Below, one piece after another: positions 41,563-50,550 of a stretch of 64,000 nucleotides of DNA. The stretch's first letter is position 1, and each line of letters starts with the position of its first letter. Made by a program: the position numbers and the translations under genes. The DNA is from Sphingobium sp. AP49. Its GTDB lineage: Bacteria; Pseudomonadota; Alphaproteobacteria; Sphingomonadales; Sphingomonadaceae. The notes under the pieces are model-generated. The model had not been told where the DNA came from. It searched no databases and saw only the letters and a list, made by a program, of their open reading frames with translations. The stretch is from positions 2,487,501 to 2,551,500 of the forward strand of contig NZ_CP124576.1 in the NCBI RefSeq assembly GCF_000281715.2, in the 5' to 3' direction.

Positions 41563-42977
41563 CCGCGATGGACCATGATTTCGCCGCCCCCCGGCCGATC
41601 GGTGCGATGGATTGGCTCTGGTCGCTGCCACGCCGTCTGGCTGGCAGCGGCGCGCGACAGCAGCGGGTCATTCCCGAATGTGCCCCGCTGCTGCTGGAGG
41701 AACCGGTGGCGCCATCCTTCCACGCCGCCCCCGGCACCACTGAAATGGAGGCGCCGCGTCCATTGGCGATGGGGGCCATGGCGGCACCGATCCGTCCGAT
41801 CAGCCTGCGTCGGGATTCCATCTACAACGCTTTCAGCACGGCGATGCCGGTCACCGATCGTCACGGCCTGACCGGCCGCAACAGCGAACTGGAAAAGCTG
41901 GTCGAAGCGATCGTCGTGCAACGCAAGCATGCCATCATCTTCGGCACCCGCGGGTCGGGCAAGACCTCGCTGGCGCGCGTATTCGGTGACCTTGCAGACG
42001 AGGCCGGTTGCGTCGCCCTATATGGATCGGCCAGCGGCGAGGCCGATTTCGATGCGCTGTTCCGGCCGTTCCTCACCGAATTGCCGATGAGCGGCACCGG
42101 CCAGGAACGGGCGCGCAAGCTTGCCGAAGGGCGGCTTGATGTTGCCGGCCTCGCCTCCCTCCTGGTCGAAGAGGTGCGCCAGCGGTCCATCCTGATCCTC
42201 GACGAATATGATCGCGTACGGTCGGAAACGGCCAAGCAGGATGTCGCCACGCTGCTCAAGCTGCTGACGGACATTCATTCGCCGGTCCAGGTCGTGCTGG
42301 TCGGCATCGCCGGCGACGTCGACGGGCTGATCGCCGCCCACCCCTCGCTGCGTCGCCATATCGCGCCACAACGGGTCAGCCCCATTCCTCGCCCCGAACT
42401 CGAACGACTGCTGGCCAGTTGCGCCGACAAGGCGGGATTGTCGGTGGCGGCCGACGGGGTGGAGGCGCTGGCGGGCGCCGCAATGGGCTCTCCCTATCAT
42501 GCCCGGCTGTTCGGGATGCAGGCCGCGCTGGTCGCCGAAGCGGCGGGCCGCGACCGGGTGACGTCCGCCGATGTCGATCAGGGGCTGGCTTCCGCGCTGG
42601 AGGACTGGGCGGAAATGAGCGGGGCCAGCCATGCGCTCTTCACCCGTGCCCTGCGGGAAACCGGATCGGGCCGGCGGATGATTGCCCTGGCCGGCGTTGT
42701 CGCATCCCAGATGTCGGCCATTTCACTCGACCGGCTGCTGCGCGTCGCGGGTGAAATATTGGGCGAGCATCCCGCCATGGAGGCGGAAGCAACCGAGGCG
42801 CTCGCCCGGCTGCAACCCGCGCTGGTGCCGACGCCCGGCGGCGAGCTGTGGATGTTTGAAGATACGCTGGCGCCGCAATTCCTGCTGCTGATGGCCAAAC
42901 AGCCCGCGCCCAGGGCCGCTGTCGCCACGCCTGCCGAAGAAATGCGCGCCATGCTGCGAGGAGTGGACGGACTATGA
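41559..42977 (+). CDS. AAA/P-loop ATPase of EPS locus
   Basis: 472 residues. The TTG start at 41559 has GGGAG exactly eight bases upstream and overlaps the export gene stop; ATG 41568 is the alternative but is badly spaced. A Pro/Ala-rich N-terminal 90 residues precede an AAA_16/ORC-like ATPase domain with Walker A GTRGSGKTS (about 130), Walker B ILILDEYDRV, and sensor-like VVLVGIAGDV. The C-terminal 170 residues are helical. There are no membrane segments. Its place between Wza-like and Wzc-like genes suggests an energy-providing or regulatory part of the export machine, perhaps serving the P-loop-less partner two genes downstream. Confidence 0.8.
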   Translation: MTAMDHDFAAPRPIGAMDWLWSLPRRLAGSGARQQRVIPECAPLLLEEPVAPSFHAAPGTTEMEAPRPLAMGAMAAPIRPISLRRDSIYNAFSTAMPVTDRHGLTGRNSELEKLVEAIVVQRKHAIIFGTRGSGKTSLARVFGDLADEAGCVALYGSASGEADFDALFRPFLTELPMSGTGQERARKLAEGRLDVAGLASLLVEEVRQRSILILDEYDRVRSETAKQDVATLLKLLTDIHSPVQVVLVGIAGDVDGLIAAHPSLRRHIAPQRVSPIPRPELERLLASCADKAGLSVAADGVEALAGAAMGSPYHARLFGMQAALVAEAAGRDRVTSADVDQGLASALEDWAEMSGASHALFTRALRETGSGRRMIALAGVVASQMSAISLDRLLRVAGEILGEHPAMEAEATEALARLQPALVPTPGGELWMFEDTLAPQFLLLMAKQPAPRAAVATPAEEMRAMLRGVDGL

Positions 42978-44329
42978 CGATGAACCCCCTGGACCTCGCC
43001 GCCGCCGTCAAGGCGCGCTGGCGCACGGCCGCGATGATCGGCGGCGGGCTGTTCCTTTTGATTGCGATTGTCGCCTTCATTCAGCCCCGCCAATATCTCG
43101 CGACCTCCTCGCTCATGCTGGACCTGTCGCAGACCGACCCGACCGCCACGACACCCGATCAGACCCGGGTGGATGTGGACAGCATCATCGGCACACAGAC
43201 CGACATCATCCGCAGCGCCAAGGTCGTCAACGCGATCGCCCGCGAAGCCGGTTTCGTCGACGCCCTGCCCAAGGATATGCCGGAAGATGCCCGGTTGCAG
43301 ACCGCGGCCGCCCGCGTCCGCGCCGGCCTGCTGATCAACACCGGACGGCAGAGCAATGTGCTGCAGCTGCAGTTCCTCGATCCCGATCCGGCCGTCGCGG
43401 CCCGCGTCGCCAACCTTGCCGCGCAGATCTACATGCGCGAACAGGTGGAGCTGCGCGCCTCGCCCGCGCGCACCTCGGCCAAATGGTTCAACGAACAGAC
43501 CGCCGACGTGCGTCGGCGCTACGAAATCGCGCAGAAGCGCCTGTCCGACTTCCAGCGCGCCCATGATATCATCGGCATCAATCGCATGGATCTTGAAGCC
43601 GAGAAGCTCAAGAACATGTCCTATCAGCTGACCCAGGCCCAGGCGGAGGCCGCCGCTGCGCGGTCCAAGGCAGGTGCCGGCTCGGTATCCGATATCGAAG
43701 GATCGCTGATCGTCCAGAATTTGCAGGAACAGGTCGCGACCCAGGCTGCGCGCGTCCAGGAACTGGGCAAGACCCTTGGTCCCAATCATCCCTCGATGGC
43801 AGCCGCCAGCGCCCAACTTTCCGAACTACAGTCGAAACTTGCCGCTGCCCGTGGCAGCCAGGCCGGCGCGGTCGCGGCCAACAGCGTCGCCGCCAGCCGG
43901 CGCGAAGGCGACCTCAAGTCCAACATGGCATCGCAGGAAGACCGGATGATCCGCATGTCGGACGTGCAGGACCAACTGATGGTCATGCAGCGCGACGTCG
44001 ATGCCGCGCGCCAGACCTATGATACGGTCCGCCAGCGCTTCAACGAGGCCGCACTCAAGAGCCAGATATCCCAGCCCAACGCCAGCCTGCTGGACGAGGC
44101 GTCGGTGCCGCTGCTGCCGGCCAAGCCCAATCTGCTGCTCTGGCTTGTGGGCGGGATCGCCCTTGGCCTGGTCGGGGGAATCGCGGCGGTCGTCGTCGCG
44201 GAAATCGCCCGTCCCCGCGTTCGCTCCGCCGCCGGCGTGACCCGCGCGACCGAGGTTGATGTCATCACCGAGTTGATGCCGGCGCCCACGCGCACCGGCT
44301 TGTTCTTCAAGCGACAGGAGGCCGCATGA
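42974..44329 (+). CDS. Wzc/ExoP-type chain-length and export protein without kinase domain
   Basis: 451 residues. Transmembrane segment 1 (about 20-37) is followed by a Wzz domain (FIQPRQYLATSSLMLD), a long periplasmic coiled coil (about 170-340; QLTQAQAEAAAARSK, MASQEDRMIRMSDVQDQL), and the GNVR-type region with a Pro-rich PLLPAKPN before transmembrane segment 2 (LLLWLVGGIALGLVGGIAAVVV). It ends soon after, so the cytosolic kinase of full Wzc is absent. The kinase-like partner is the next gene. It spans the periplasm to couple polymerisation to export. It overlaps both neighbours (ATGA). Confidence 0.9.
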   Translation: MTMNPLDLAAAVKARWRTAAMIGGGLFLLIAIVAFIQPRQYLATSSLMLDLSQTDPTATTPDQTRVDVDSIIGTQTDIIRSAKVVNAIAREAGFVDALPKDMPEDARLQTAAARVRAGLLINTGRQSNVLQLQFLDPDPAVAARVANLAAQIYMREQVELRASPARTSAKWFNEQTADVRRRYEIAQKRLSDFQRAHDIIGINRMDLEAEKLKNMSYQLTQAQAEAAAARSKAGAGSVSDIEGSLIVQNLQEQVATQAARVQELGKTLGPNHPSMAAASAQLSELQSKLAAARGSQAGAVAANSVAASRREGDLKSNMASQEDRMIRMSDVQDQLMVMQRDVDAARQTYDTVRQRFNEAALKSQISQPNASLLDEASVPLLPAKPNLLLWLVGGIALGLVGGIAAVVVAEIARPRVRSAAGVTRATEVDVITELMPAPTRTGLFFKRQEAA

Positions 44330-45231
44330 GACTGCGTTCCACGGCTAGCGCCCACCCCCATCTGACCGCCAACCCGTCCGCTGGTCTCAAGCCGCGTGGT
44401 CGCGAGGCAAAGGACTTCGCCCGCCTGGCGGTCGACCATGGCTTCCTTGCCGAGGCCGATATCGCCCGGATCGAGGCCCATGGCCATGCCGCCGGCCTGT
44501 CCTTCCAGCAGGCGGCGACCGACCTTGGCCTGCTCGATCCGGAAACCACCGGCCTGATCATCGCGATGCAGGGCGGCTTCCCGCTGCTGGCGGCCGGGGA
44601 CCAGCGTGTCGACCCGCTGGTGGTGGCCGCCTTCGATCCTGCCCATGCCTATGCCGCGAAGATACGGGCGGTGCGCGCCAAGATGCGCGCCGTCGCCAAG
44701 GATGCGGACGCATCGGCGCTGCGGCTTGCCATCCTGTCGATTGACGCCGGTGACGAGGCCGCCATCCTCGCCGCCAACCTGGCCGTGGTCATGGCGCAGA
44801 TGGACGGGCAGACCATGGTCATCGACGTCGATATCGACCGGCCCTCGCTCGATCGCCTGTTCCGCATCGCCAACAAGGCCGGCCTGGCCGAACAACTGCT
44901 CGGCAGCGCGGCCCTGCTGCCGGCCGCGCGTACGGCAGTGGATGGGCTGTGGCTGATGACGGCGGGCCGCGCGTCAGGCAGCGCGTCGAGCCTGATTGCC
45001 AAGGGACCGCTGGCGGAAACCGCCGGTGGCTGGGGCCTGCACGACACGTCGATGCTTTTCTATCTGGCGCAGCGCCGGGGTGAACAAACGCCATTCGGCA
45101 GCATTCTGGCGGGGTTCGATGCCGTCACCATCGTCGCCCGACGGGGCGAGACCGCGATCGCCGACATGCGTCGGGTGATCGACGATCTGGATCGCCATGG
45201 CGTCGCCATCGCGGGCACGGTGATCGCATGA
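44326..45231 (+). CDS. Tyrosine-kinase-like (BY-kinase fold) EPS protein lacking Walker A lysine
   Basis: 301 residues. Residues about 25-95 (FARLAVDHGFLAEADIARIE, then LSFQQAATDLGLLDPETTGL) look like an MshEN/GspE N-terminal domain. From about 115 the sequence follows CpsD/Wzc kinases: LAILSIDAGDEAAILAANLA occupies the Walker A place but has no GKS/T, while VIDVDIDRPSLDRLFR keeps the Walker A' form. There is no C-terminal tyrosine cluster. It is likely catalytically dead and structural, partnering the Wzc-like protein whose gene overlaps it. Assignment as a CpsD/GelE relative rests on position and the Walker A' motif. Confidence 0.75.
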   Translation: MRLRSTASAHPHLTANPSAGLKPRGREAKDFARLAVDHGFLAEADIARIEAHGHAAGLSFQQAATDLGLLDPETTGLIIAMQGGFPLLAAGDQRVDPLVVAAFDPAHAYAAKIRAVRAKMRAVAKDADASALRLAILSIDAGDEAAILAANLAVVMAQMDGQTMVIDVDIDRPSLDRLFRIANKAGLAEQLLGSAALLPAARTAVDGLWLMTAGRASGSASSLIAKGPLAETAGGWGLHDTSMLFYLAQRRGEQTPFGSILAGFDAVTIVARRGETAIADMRRVIDDLDRHGVAIAGTVIA

Positions 45232-46040
45232 GCCTGGAGCAGGCCATCCCCCATCAGCCCCCGCGCGCGCCCATCGATCGACCGGACCATGCCGAGATTG
45301 CCCATGTCGGCGGCATCCCGGTGTCGACCTATTCGCTGCGCGCGCTGATCGACCGGATGCTGGCCGAGGCACCGCTGCGGCGCATGCTCGATCAGCCCCC
45401 CCTGCTGGTATTTGATTGCAACGGTCAGGGCCTGTCGATGAACGCGACAGACCCTGCATTTCGGGCCGATCTGGCAGCGGCAGATTTGATCCATGCCGAT
45501 GGCCAGATCGTCGTCGCCGCATCGCGCTGGTTCCGCCAGCCGCCGATCGCCGACCGATCGAGTACGACGGATATGTTCATCGACAGTCTGGCCCCCGCAG
45601 CCAAGGCCGGGACCAGCTATTATCTGCTGGGCGGCGAAGAGGCGGTGAATGCGGCCTGCGCCCGCAAATGCACCGACATGGCGCCCGGCATCCAGATTGC
45701 CGGCCGTCGCAACGGCTTCTGGCGACCGGAGGAAGAAGATGTGGTGATCGACGCGATCAACGCGGCCGCGCCCGATGTCCTGTGGGTCGGTACCGGCAAA
45801 CCACGCGAGCAGGCCTTCTGCGTGCGCAACCGCGATCGCATCAAGGCCGGGTGGATCGTCACCTGCGGCGGCCTGTTCAACTATATCACCGGGGATTATC
45901 CGCGCGCGCCGATGTGGATGCAGCGATCGGGCCTGGAATGGCTCCACCGCATGGCAACGCGCCCCCGGGAACTGGCCTGGCGCTACATCACCACCAATCC
46001 TCATGCACTCTGGCTGATCTGGAAGCATCGCCATGGCTGA
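45228..46040 (+). CDS. WecG/TagA/CpsF-family glycosyltransferase
   Basis: 270 residues. Family motifs are IAHVGGIPVSTYS, FDCNGQGLSM, LIHADGQIVV (catalytic Asp region), YYLLGGEEAVN, VLWVGTGKPREQ and CGGLFNYITGDYPRAPMWMQ followed by GLEWLHR. These are membrane-associated GT26 enzymes that transfer ManNAc, ManNAcA or a glucuronic/mannosyl residue to an undecaprenyl-linked sugar. The donor is not predictable here. It overlaps the upstream gene by four bases and the flippase by eight. Confidence 0.9.
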   Translation: MSLEQAIPHQPPRAPIDRPDHAEIAHVGGIPVSTYSLRALIDRMLAEAPLRRMLDQPPLLVFDCNGQGLSMNATDPAFRADLAAADLIHADGQIVVAASRWFRQPPIADRSSTTDMFIDSLAPAAKAGTSYYLLGGEEAVNAACARKCTDMAPGIQIAGRRNGFWRPEEEDVVIDAINAAAPDVLWVGTGKPREQAFCVRNRDRIKAGWIVTCGGLFNYITGDYPRAPMWMQRSGLEWLHRMATRPRELAWRYITTNPHALWLIWKHRHG

Positions 46041-47310
46041 GGCGCCGGCGGCCAATGGTCGCACCCAGCGTCTGGGCACAATATTTGGCCGCTTTGGCCT
46101 CGCCAGTTTTTCCTCGGCGATCGTCTCGGTCAGCCATTTGCTGGTGCAGCTTTTCTCGATCCATCATCTGGGTGCCGCCGGGATCGGCACCCTCGCCTTC
46201 CTGCTGGTCATCATCCAGTTCGGCTACAGCCTGTCCAACGCGCTGGTGTCGACCCCCTATACCATCCTCGTCAATCAGGATGAGGAAGTCGACCGCACGG
46301 CGCACGGCTTCTTCTTCCCGGTGAACCTGCTGCTGTCCGCCAGCCAGGGCCTGGTCTGCGCCGTCATCGCCTGGGCCACTGCCTCGCCGCAGGCAGCGCT
46401 GGTGTTCGGCCTCGCCGGCACCCTGTCGCTGGTCCGCTGGTTCGGCCGCTCCAACGCCTATGCCCATCATGCGCCGATGCAGGCGGCCCGGTCGGACATT
46501 GCCTATGCCGCCACCATCCTGATTGGCCTCCTGATCGCGATGCGGACCGGCGCGGATCTGGCCGGCATCGGCCTGATCCTGGTCGGCGCCAGCCTGGCCG
46601 GCCTGCTCCCCTTTGGCAGCCCCTATCTGCGCCGCCATTTCGCGATGGGGCCGGTATCCGCGTTGCGCGCCTACCGGCCGGTCTGGCGCGACCAGTCGGC
46701 CTGGACCTTGGTCGGCGTCCTTTCGACCGAAGCGACGTCCAACGCGCACAGCTATGCCGTCACCCTGCTTGCCGGCCCGACCGCCTTCGCCCCGATCGCG
46801 GTCGGCATGCTCTTCTTCCGCCCGGTCAATGTCTGCATCACCGCCCTCACCCAACTGGAGCGACCACGGATGACCCGCGCCGTCGCGCGCGGCGATCATG
46901 GCGCGGCGATCCAGTCGGAACGCATCTTCATGGGGGCGCTGCTCTTCCTGTGGCTGGCGACCTGCGGTGTGGCGGCGATCGCGCTCTATTTCTTCCCCGG
47001 CCTCATCCTCAAGCCCACGCTCGACCATCACCTGGTCATCACCGCCGTCGCCTTGTGCGCCATGCTGTCGCTGGTCCAGTGCATCCAGACCCCGATGAGC
47101 GTCATGACCCAGGCTCGCCGCGCCTTCCGCCCGCTCGCGGCGCAAAGCCTGCGCAGTTGCGGTGTCGGCATTGGCGCGGTGACGCTGCTGACGCTGACGG
47201 TCGCGCCGGTCTTTTCGATCGCGGGCGTGGTCGTGTCCCAACTGGTGATGATGCTGGGCATCTGGCAGCTCGACCGGCGCTGGCGCCGGCAGCAGCGGAT
47301 GGAGGGCTGA
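46033..47310 (+). CDS. Polysaccharide flippase-like membrane protein (Wzx type)
   Basis: 425 residues with about 12 hydrophobic segments, an MVF/MATE-like polysaccharide transporter pattern (FASFSSAIVSVSHLLVQLF-like start, then SNALVSTPYTILV). Wzx proteins move undecaprenyl-linked repeat units across the inner membrane. The assignment relies on topology and on its position between a glycosyltransferase and the polymerase, because the family is poorly conserved. Confidence 0.78.
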   Translation: MAEAPAANGRTQRLGTIFGRFGLASFSSAIVSVSHLLVQLFSIHHLGAAGIGTLAFLLVIIQFGYSLSNALVSTPYTILVNQDEEVDRTAHGFFFPVNLLLSASQGLVCAVIAWATASPQAALVFGLAGTLSLVRWFGRSNAYAHHAPMQAARSDIAYAATILIGLLIAMRTGADLAGIGLILVGASLAGLLPFGSPYLRRHFAMGPVSALRAYRPVWRDQSAWTLVGVLSTEATSNAHSYAVTLLAGPTAFAPIAVGMLFFRPVNVCITALTQLERPRMTRAVARGDHGAAIQSERIFMGALLFLWLATCGVAAIALYFFPGLILKPTLDHHLVITAVALCAMLSLVQCIQTPMSVMTQARRAFRPLAAQSLRSCGVGIGAVTLLTLTVAPVFSIAGVVVSQLVMMLGIWQLDRRWRRQQRMEG

Positions 47311-47313
47311 CCC

Positions 47314-48687
47314 ATGGCAAGCGCGGCCTGGCAACGCAGCCTTCAACACCCCAACAGCCCTGCGATCAGCCCATCGCGCCTCGAAAGCGCACGACTGGTC
47401 CTGACCGCCCAGATTTTCTACTTCGTCTTCCTGATGCTGGTGTTCATCGGCCAGCAGCCCTTCGCTTCGCGCAACCAGGAAGAGCTGGTGGCGATGGCGC
47501 AGGACAATGACGGGTCGGATTTCTTCAAGCAGACATTGTTCATCGGCTTCGCCCTGCTGCTGACCGGCGTGCAGCTCATCCGCAGATACCCGCCACGCTA
47601 CCGCTTCACCCTCTGGCCGCTGGCGATCATGCTCGCATGGTTCTTCATCACCTGTAGCTGGGGCGTCGATCCGTTCGTCTCGTTCAAACGCGCCATGCAG
47701 CAGTTGATCGTGATCTATATCACCTTCAGCGCGCTTACCCTGATCGGACCGGAACGGCTGCTGCAATCCCTGCGCTATGCACTGATCCTCTCGCTCATCA
47801 TCTGCTGGATTTCGCTGCCTTTGACCCCGGCCGCGGTGCATCCGCCGACCGAAAGCGACAAGGCACTGATCGGCGCCTGGCGCGGTTTCTTCTTTCACAA
47901 GAATATTGCGGGCGCGGTCATGGCACTGACGTTCATGGTCGTGACCAATGCCTGGATCGATACCAAGCGCTGGTATTATGCGCTCTTCTCGGTGATGGCT
48001 TTCGTCTTCGTGATCGGGACCAAGAGCAAGACGTCACTGGCCCTGTCCTTCGCGATCCTGGGCGTCTGCGCCATCTACCGGGCACTGAGCGATTCAACGC
48101 AAAAGCGGGCCATCCTGCTCATCATGGTCGCGCTCGGCATGGTCGGCGTGCTGTGGCTCTATGTCGCCTTCCAGCCGGTGGTGGAACGGCTCTTCGCCGA
48201 TCCGACCTCGTTCACCGGCCGCGTCTCCATCTGGGAAGTCGACCTTGCCTATCTCAAGGATCATCCGTTCCTCGGCGCCGGCTTTGGCGGCTTCTGGCAG
48301 GTCGGCGCACGCAGCCCGTCGCTCGACTATCTCAACCAGGCCTTCCAGACGCTGACCGCCCATTCGCATAATGGTTATCTGGAAATCCTGGTGACCACTG
48401 GCCCCATCGGATTGATCCTGCTGGTCATTTCCTTCCTGCTGCTGCCCGCCATCTGGTTCCTGACCGGGGCGACGCCGGAAAACCGGGCGCTGATGGTCCC
48501 CTGCTTCGCGATCTGGGTGTTCGTCCTCTACCAGAATCTGCTGGAAACCTCGTTCTTCGACAAGGATCGGCAGGTCTGGGTGATCTTCCTGGCGGCCATC
48601 GCCGCCGCGCATGCGACCTACAAGGCCCGCCCCCGTCCGGCCTGGCGTCGTCGCTATCTTTCCCGACCGGAGGCTCAACATGGCTAA
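47314..48687 (+). CDS. O-antigen polymerase/ligase-like membrane protein (Wzy type)
   Basis: 457 residues with 10 or more transmembrane segments. It has the Wzy_C hallmarks FFHKNIAGAV and a large periplasmic loop with GRVSIWEVDLAYLKDHPFLG and HSHNGYLEILVTTGPIG (the H-x-H-N-x-Y-L pattern). It polymerises flipped repeat units in the periplasm. It starts three bases after the flippase stop and overlaps the next glycosyltransferase by eight bases. Confidence 0.87.
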   Translation: MASAAWQRSLQHPNSPAISPSRLESARLVLTAQIFYFVFLMLVFIGQQPFASRNQEELVAMAQDNDGSDFFKQTLFIGFALLLTGVQLIRRYPPRYRFTLWPLAIMLAWFFITCSWGVDPFVSFKRAMQQLIVIYITFSALTLIGPERLLQSLRYALILSLIICWISLPLTPAAVHPPTESDKALIGAWRGFFFHKNIAGAVMALTFMVVTNAWIDTKRWYYALFSVMAFVFVIGTKSKTSLALSFAILGVCAIYRALSDSTQKRAILLIMVALGMVGVLWLYVAFQPVVERLFADPTSFTGRVSIWEVDLAYLKDHPFLGAGFGGFWQVGARSPSLDYLNQAFQTLTAHSHNGYLEILVTTGPIGLILLVISFLLLPAIWFLTGATPENRALMVPCFAIWVFVLYQNLLETSFFDKDRQVWVIFLAAIAAAHATYKARPRPAWRRRYLSRPEAQHG

Positions 48688-49609
48688 TGTCGTCATCTGT
48701 ATCGCGACGTGCAATCGCCCCCAGGGGCTGACCCGCACGCTCGCATCCCTCGCCGCGCTCGAAACCCGTCATCGCGTCGACATCCTCGTCGCGGACAATG
48801 ATGCCGAGCGTCAGCAGGGCCTCGCCGTGGTCGAGGGTCTCGCCAGCGCAGGCTATCGCTGGCCGATCGAAGCCCTGCTGGTGCGCGAACGCGGCATTCC
48901 CCTTGTTCGCAACGCGCTGGTGGAAGCCGCGCTGGCGCGCCCCGGCATCACCCATGTGGCGATGATGGATGATGACGAGGCCGCCTGCCCGGGCTGGATC
49001 GATGCGCTGGTCGCCGCGGCCGATCGCTGGAATGCCGACGTCGTCGGTGGCGCGGTGCTGCGGGAAATGGACAGCCAGGTCGCGCCATGGGCCGAACGCC
49101 ACCCCCTGCTCCAGCCCAAGCGCCGGGACAAATCCGGTCCGGTCACGCTGATCGACAGCACCGCCAACGTCCTGATCGGCGCCGATGCCCTGCGTCGTAT
49201 CGGCCGCCGTCCGTTCGACGAGCGGATGGCGTTGACCGGAGGGTCGGACAAGCAGCTCTTCACCCGGATGCAACGCGCCGGCTTTCGCTTCGCCTGGTCG
49301 GAGGAGGCTCTGGTGACCGAATTGATCCCTGCCAGCCGGGTGACCGCAAAATGGCTGCTGATGCGCGGCTACCGCGTCGGCATGACCGACATGATGGTGC
49401 TGCGCACGCACAGGGGACGGCTCGGCGCTGCCCTGGCGGAAACGCCGCGAATCCTTGCCGGCTTCGCGGTCGGTGCAATCGGCCCCTTCGCCACCCTGGA
49501 TCGCGGCAAGCGGGTGGAGCGCCTCGGCAAGCTTTACCGCGCAGCCGGAAAAATCGCCGGCCTTACAGGCTATCATTATGAAGAATATCGAAAGGTCCAC
49601 GGCGCATGA
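48680..49609 (+). CDS. GT2 glycosyltransferase (A)
   Basis: 309 residues from ATG 48680, inside the end of the polymerase gene. GT-A fold features are VVICIATCNRPQGL, VDILVADNDA, AMMDDDEA (DxD) and a late GGSDKQLFTRM motif. Substrate specificity is unknown. It is the paralogue of the last transferase in the operon (53715-54650), sharing CIATCNRP/AIPTFRRP, VADND and MDDDE. It overlaps the next gene by four bases. Confidence 0.87.
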   Translation: MANVVICIATCNRPQGLTRTLASLAALETRHRVDILVADNDAERQQGLAVVEGLASAGYRWPIEALLVRERGIPLVRNALVEAALARPGITHVAMMDDDEAACPGWIDALVAAADRWNADVVGGAVLREMDSQVAPWAERHPLLQPKRRDKSGPVTLIDSTANVLIGADALRRIGRRPFDERMALTGGSDKQLFTRMQRAGFRFAWSEEALVTELIPASRVTAKWLLMRGYRVGMTDMMVLRTHRGRLGAALAETPRILAGFAVGAIGPFATLDRGKRVERLGKLYRAAGKIAGLTGYHYEEYRKVHGA

Positions 49610-50550
49610 CCCAAGCCCCCTTCTTTTCCGTCGTGATCCCGCTCTATAACCGGGTCGATGTCGTCACCGAAACGATCCGTTCGGTCCTCGCCCAGGACTG
49701 GACCGATTTCGAGATCGTCGTGGTCGATGACGGATCGCATGACAATCCGGCACCGGTCATCGAAGCAATCGGCGATCCGCGCCTGCGCTATATCCGCCAG
49801 GACAATGCCGGCGGCGGCGCGGCCCGCAACCGTGGCATTCTGGCGGCGCAGGGCCGCTACATCGCCTTCCTCGATTCCGACGACCTGTTCCTGCCGGGCA
49901 AATTGTCGATCATGGCGGAGGCGCTGGCCGGCGATGGTGGACGAACCGTCCTCTACTCGCGGATGAAGGTGGACCGTGGGGTCGACCGTTACTGGATCCG
50001 TCCCGATCGCGGCATTCGCGAGGACGAGGATGTCGGCGAATATCTATTCTGTGCCAACCAGTTCATGCAGACGTCGACGATGGTGGTGCCGACCGCCATG
50101 GCGCAGCAGGTCTTGTTCGATCCGGCGCTCAAAAAGGGGCAGGATCTCGATTTCTGCGTCCGCCTCCAGGGCGCGGGCGCCCGCTTTCGGATGATCGACC
50201 GGGCGCTGACCATCTGGCTCGACGCCACCGAAGTTGGCCGGACCTCTTATGTTCGGGGCTATGAAACCTCGCTCGACTGGCTCGATCGCTGCGGCCATAT
50301 GCTGACCGGCCGGGCGCGGCGCGGCTATCGTGCGACCGTCCTTGCCTATCATATGGCCCCGATCCGGCCCGTCGCGGCCATCAAGGATCTGGTCATCGGC
50401 CTCGCCGCCGGTGGCGTCCCTCCCCGGGTTATCGCGCGTCAGGTCTTGCGTTCCTACATGCCCAAGGGGGCGTATCGCTCTCTGGTCAACGGCTTCGTCC
50501 TGCGCTTTGGCAAGGCCGATGCACTCAGCCGCAGCAGCGCCCGATCGTGA
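49606..50550 (+). CDS. GT2 glycosyltransferase (B)
   Basis: 314 residues. It has FSVVIPLYNRVDVVTETIRS, IVVVDDGSHD, GGGAARNRGI and FLDSDDLFLPGK (DxD region), then KKGQDLDFCVRL in the acceptor region. This is a classical GT2 A-type enzyme that adds a sugar to the undecaprenyl-linked repeat. The next gene (C) is a tandem paralogue with the same motifs in the same order. Coupled overlaps at both ends. Confidence 0.9.
   Translation: MTQAPFFSVVIPLYNRVDVVTETIRSVLAQDWTDFEIVVVDDGSHDNPAPVIEAIGDPRLRYIRQDNAGGGAARNRGILAAQGRYIAFLDSDDLFLPGKLSIMAEALAGDGGRTVLYSRMKVDRGVDRYWIRPDRGIREDEDVGEYLFCANQFMQTSTMVVPTAMAQQVLFDPALKKGQDLDFCVRLQGAGARFRMIDRALTIWLDATEVGRTSYVRGYETSLDWLDRCGHMLTGRARRGYRATVLAYHMAPIRPVAAIKDLVIGLAAGGVPPRVIARQVLRSYMPKGAYRSLVNGFVLRFGKADALSRSSARS

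Noticed and set aside
44326..45231. Calling this protein a functional CpsD/Wzc tyrosine kinase
   Set aside because: The Walker A lysine and the C-terminal tyrosine cluster are missing, so only a kinase-like fold can be claimed.
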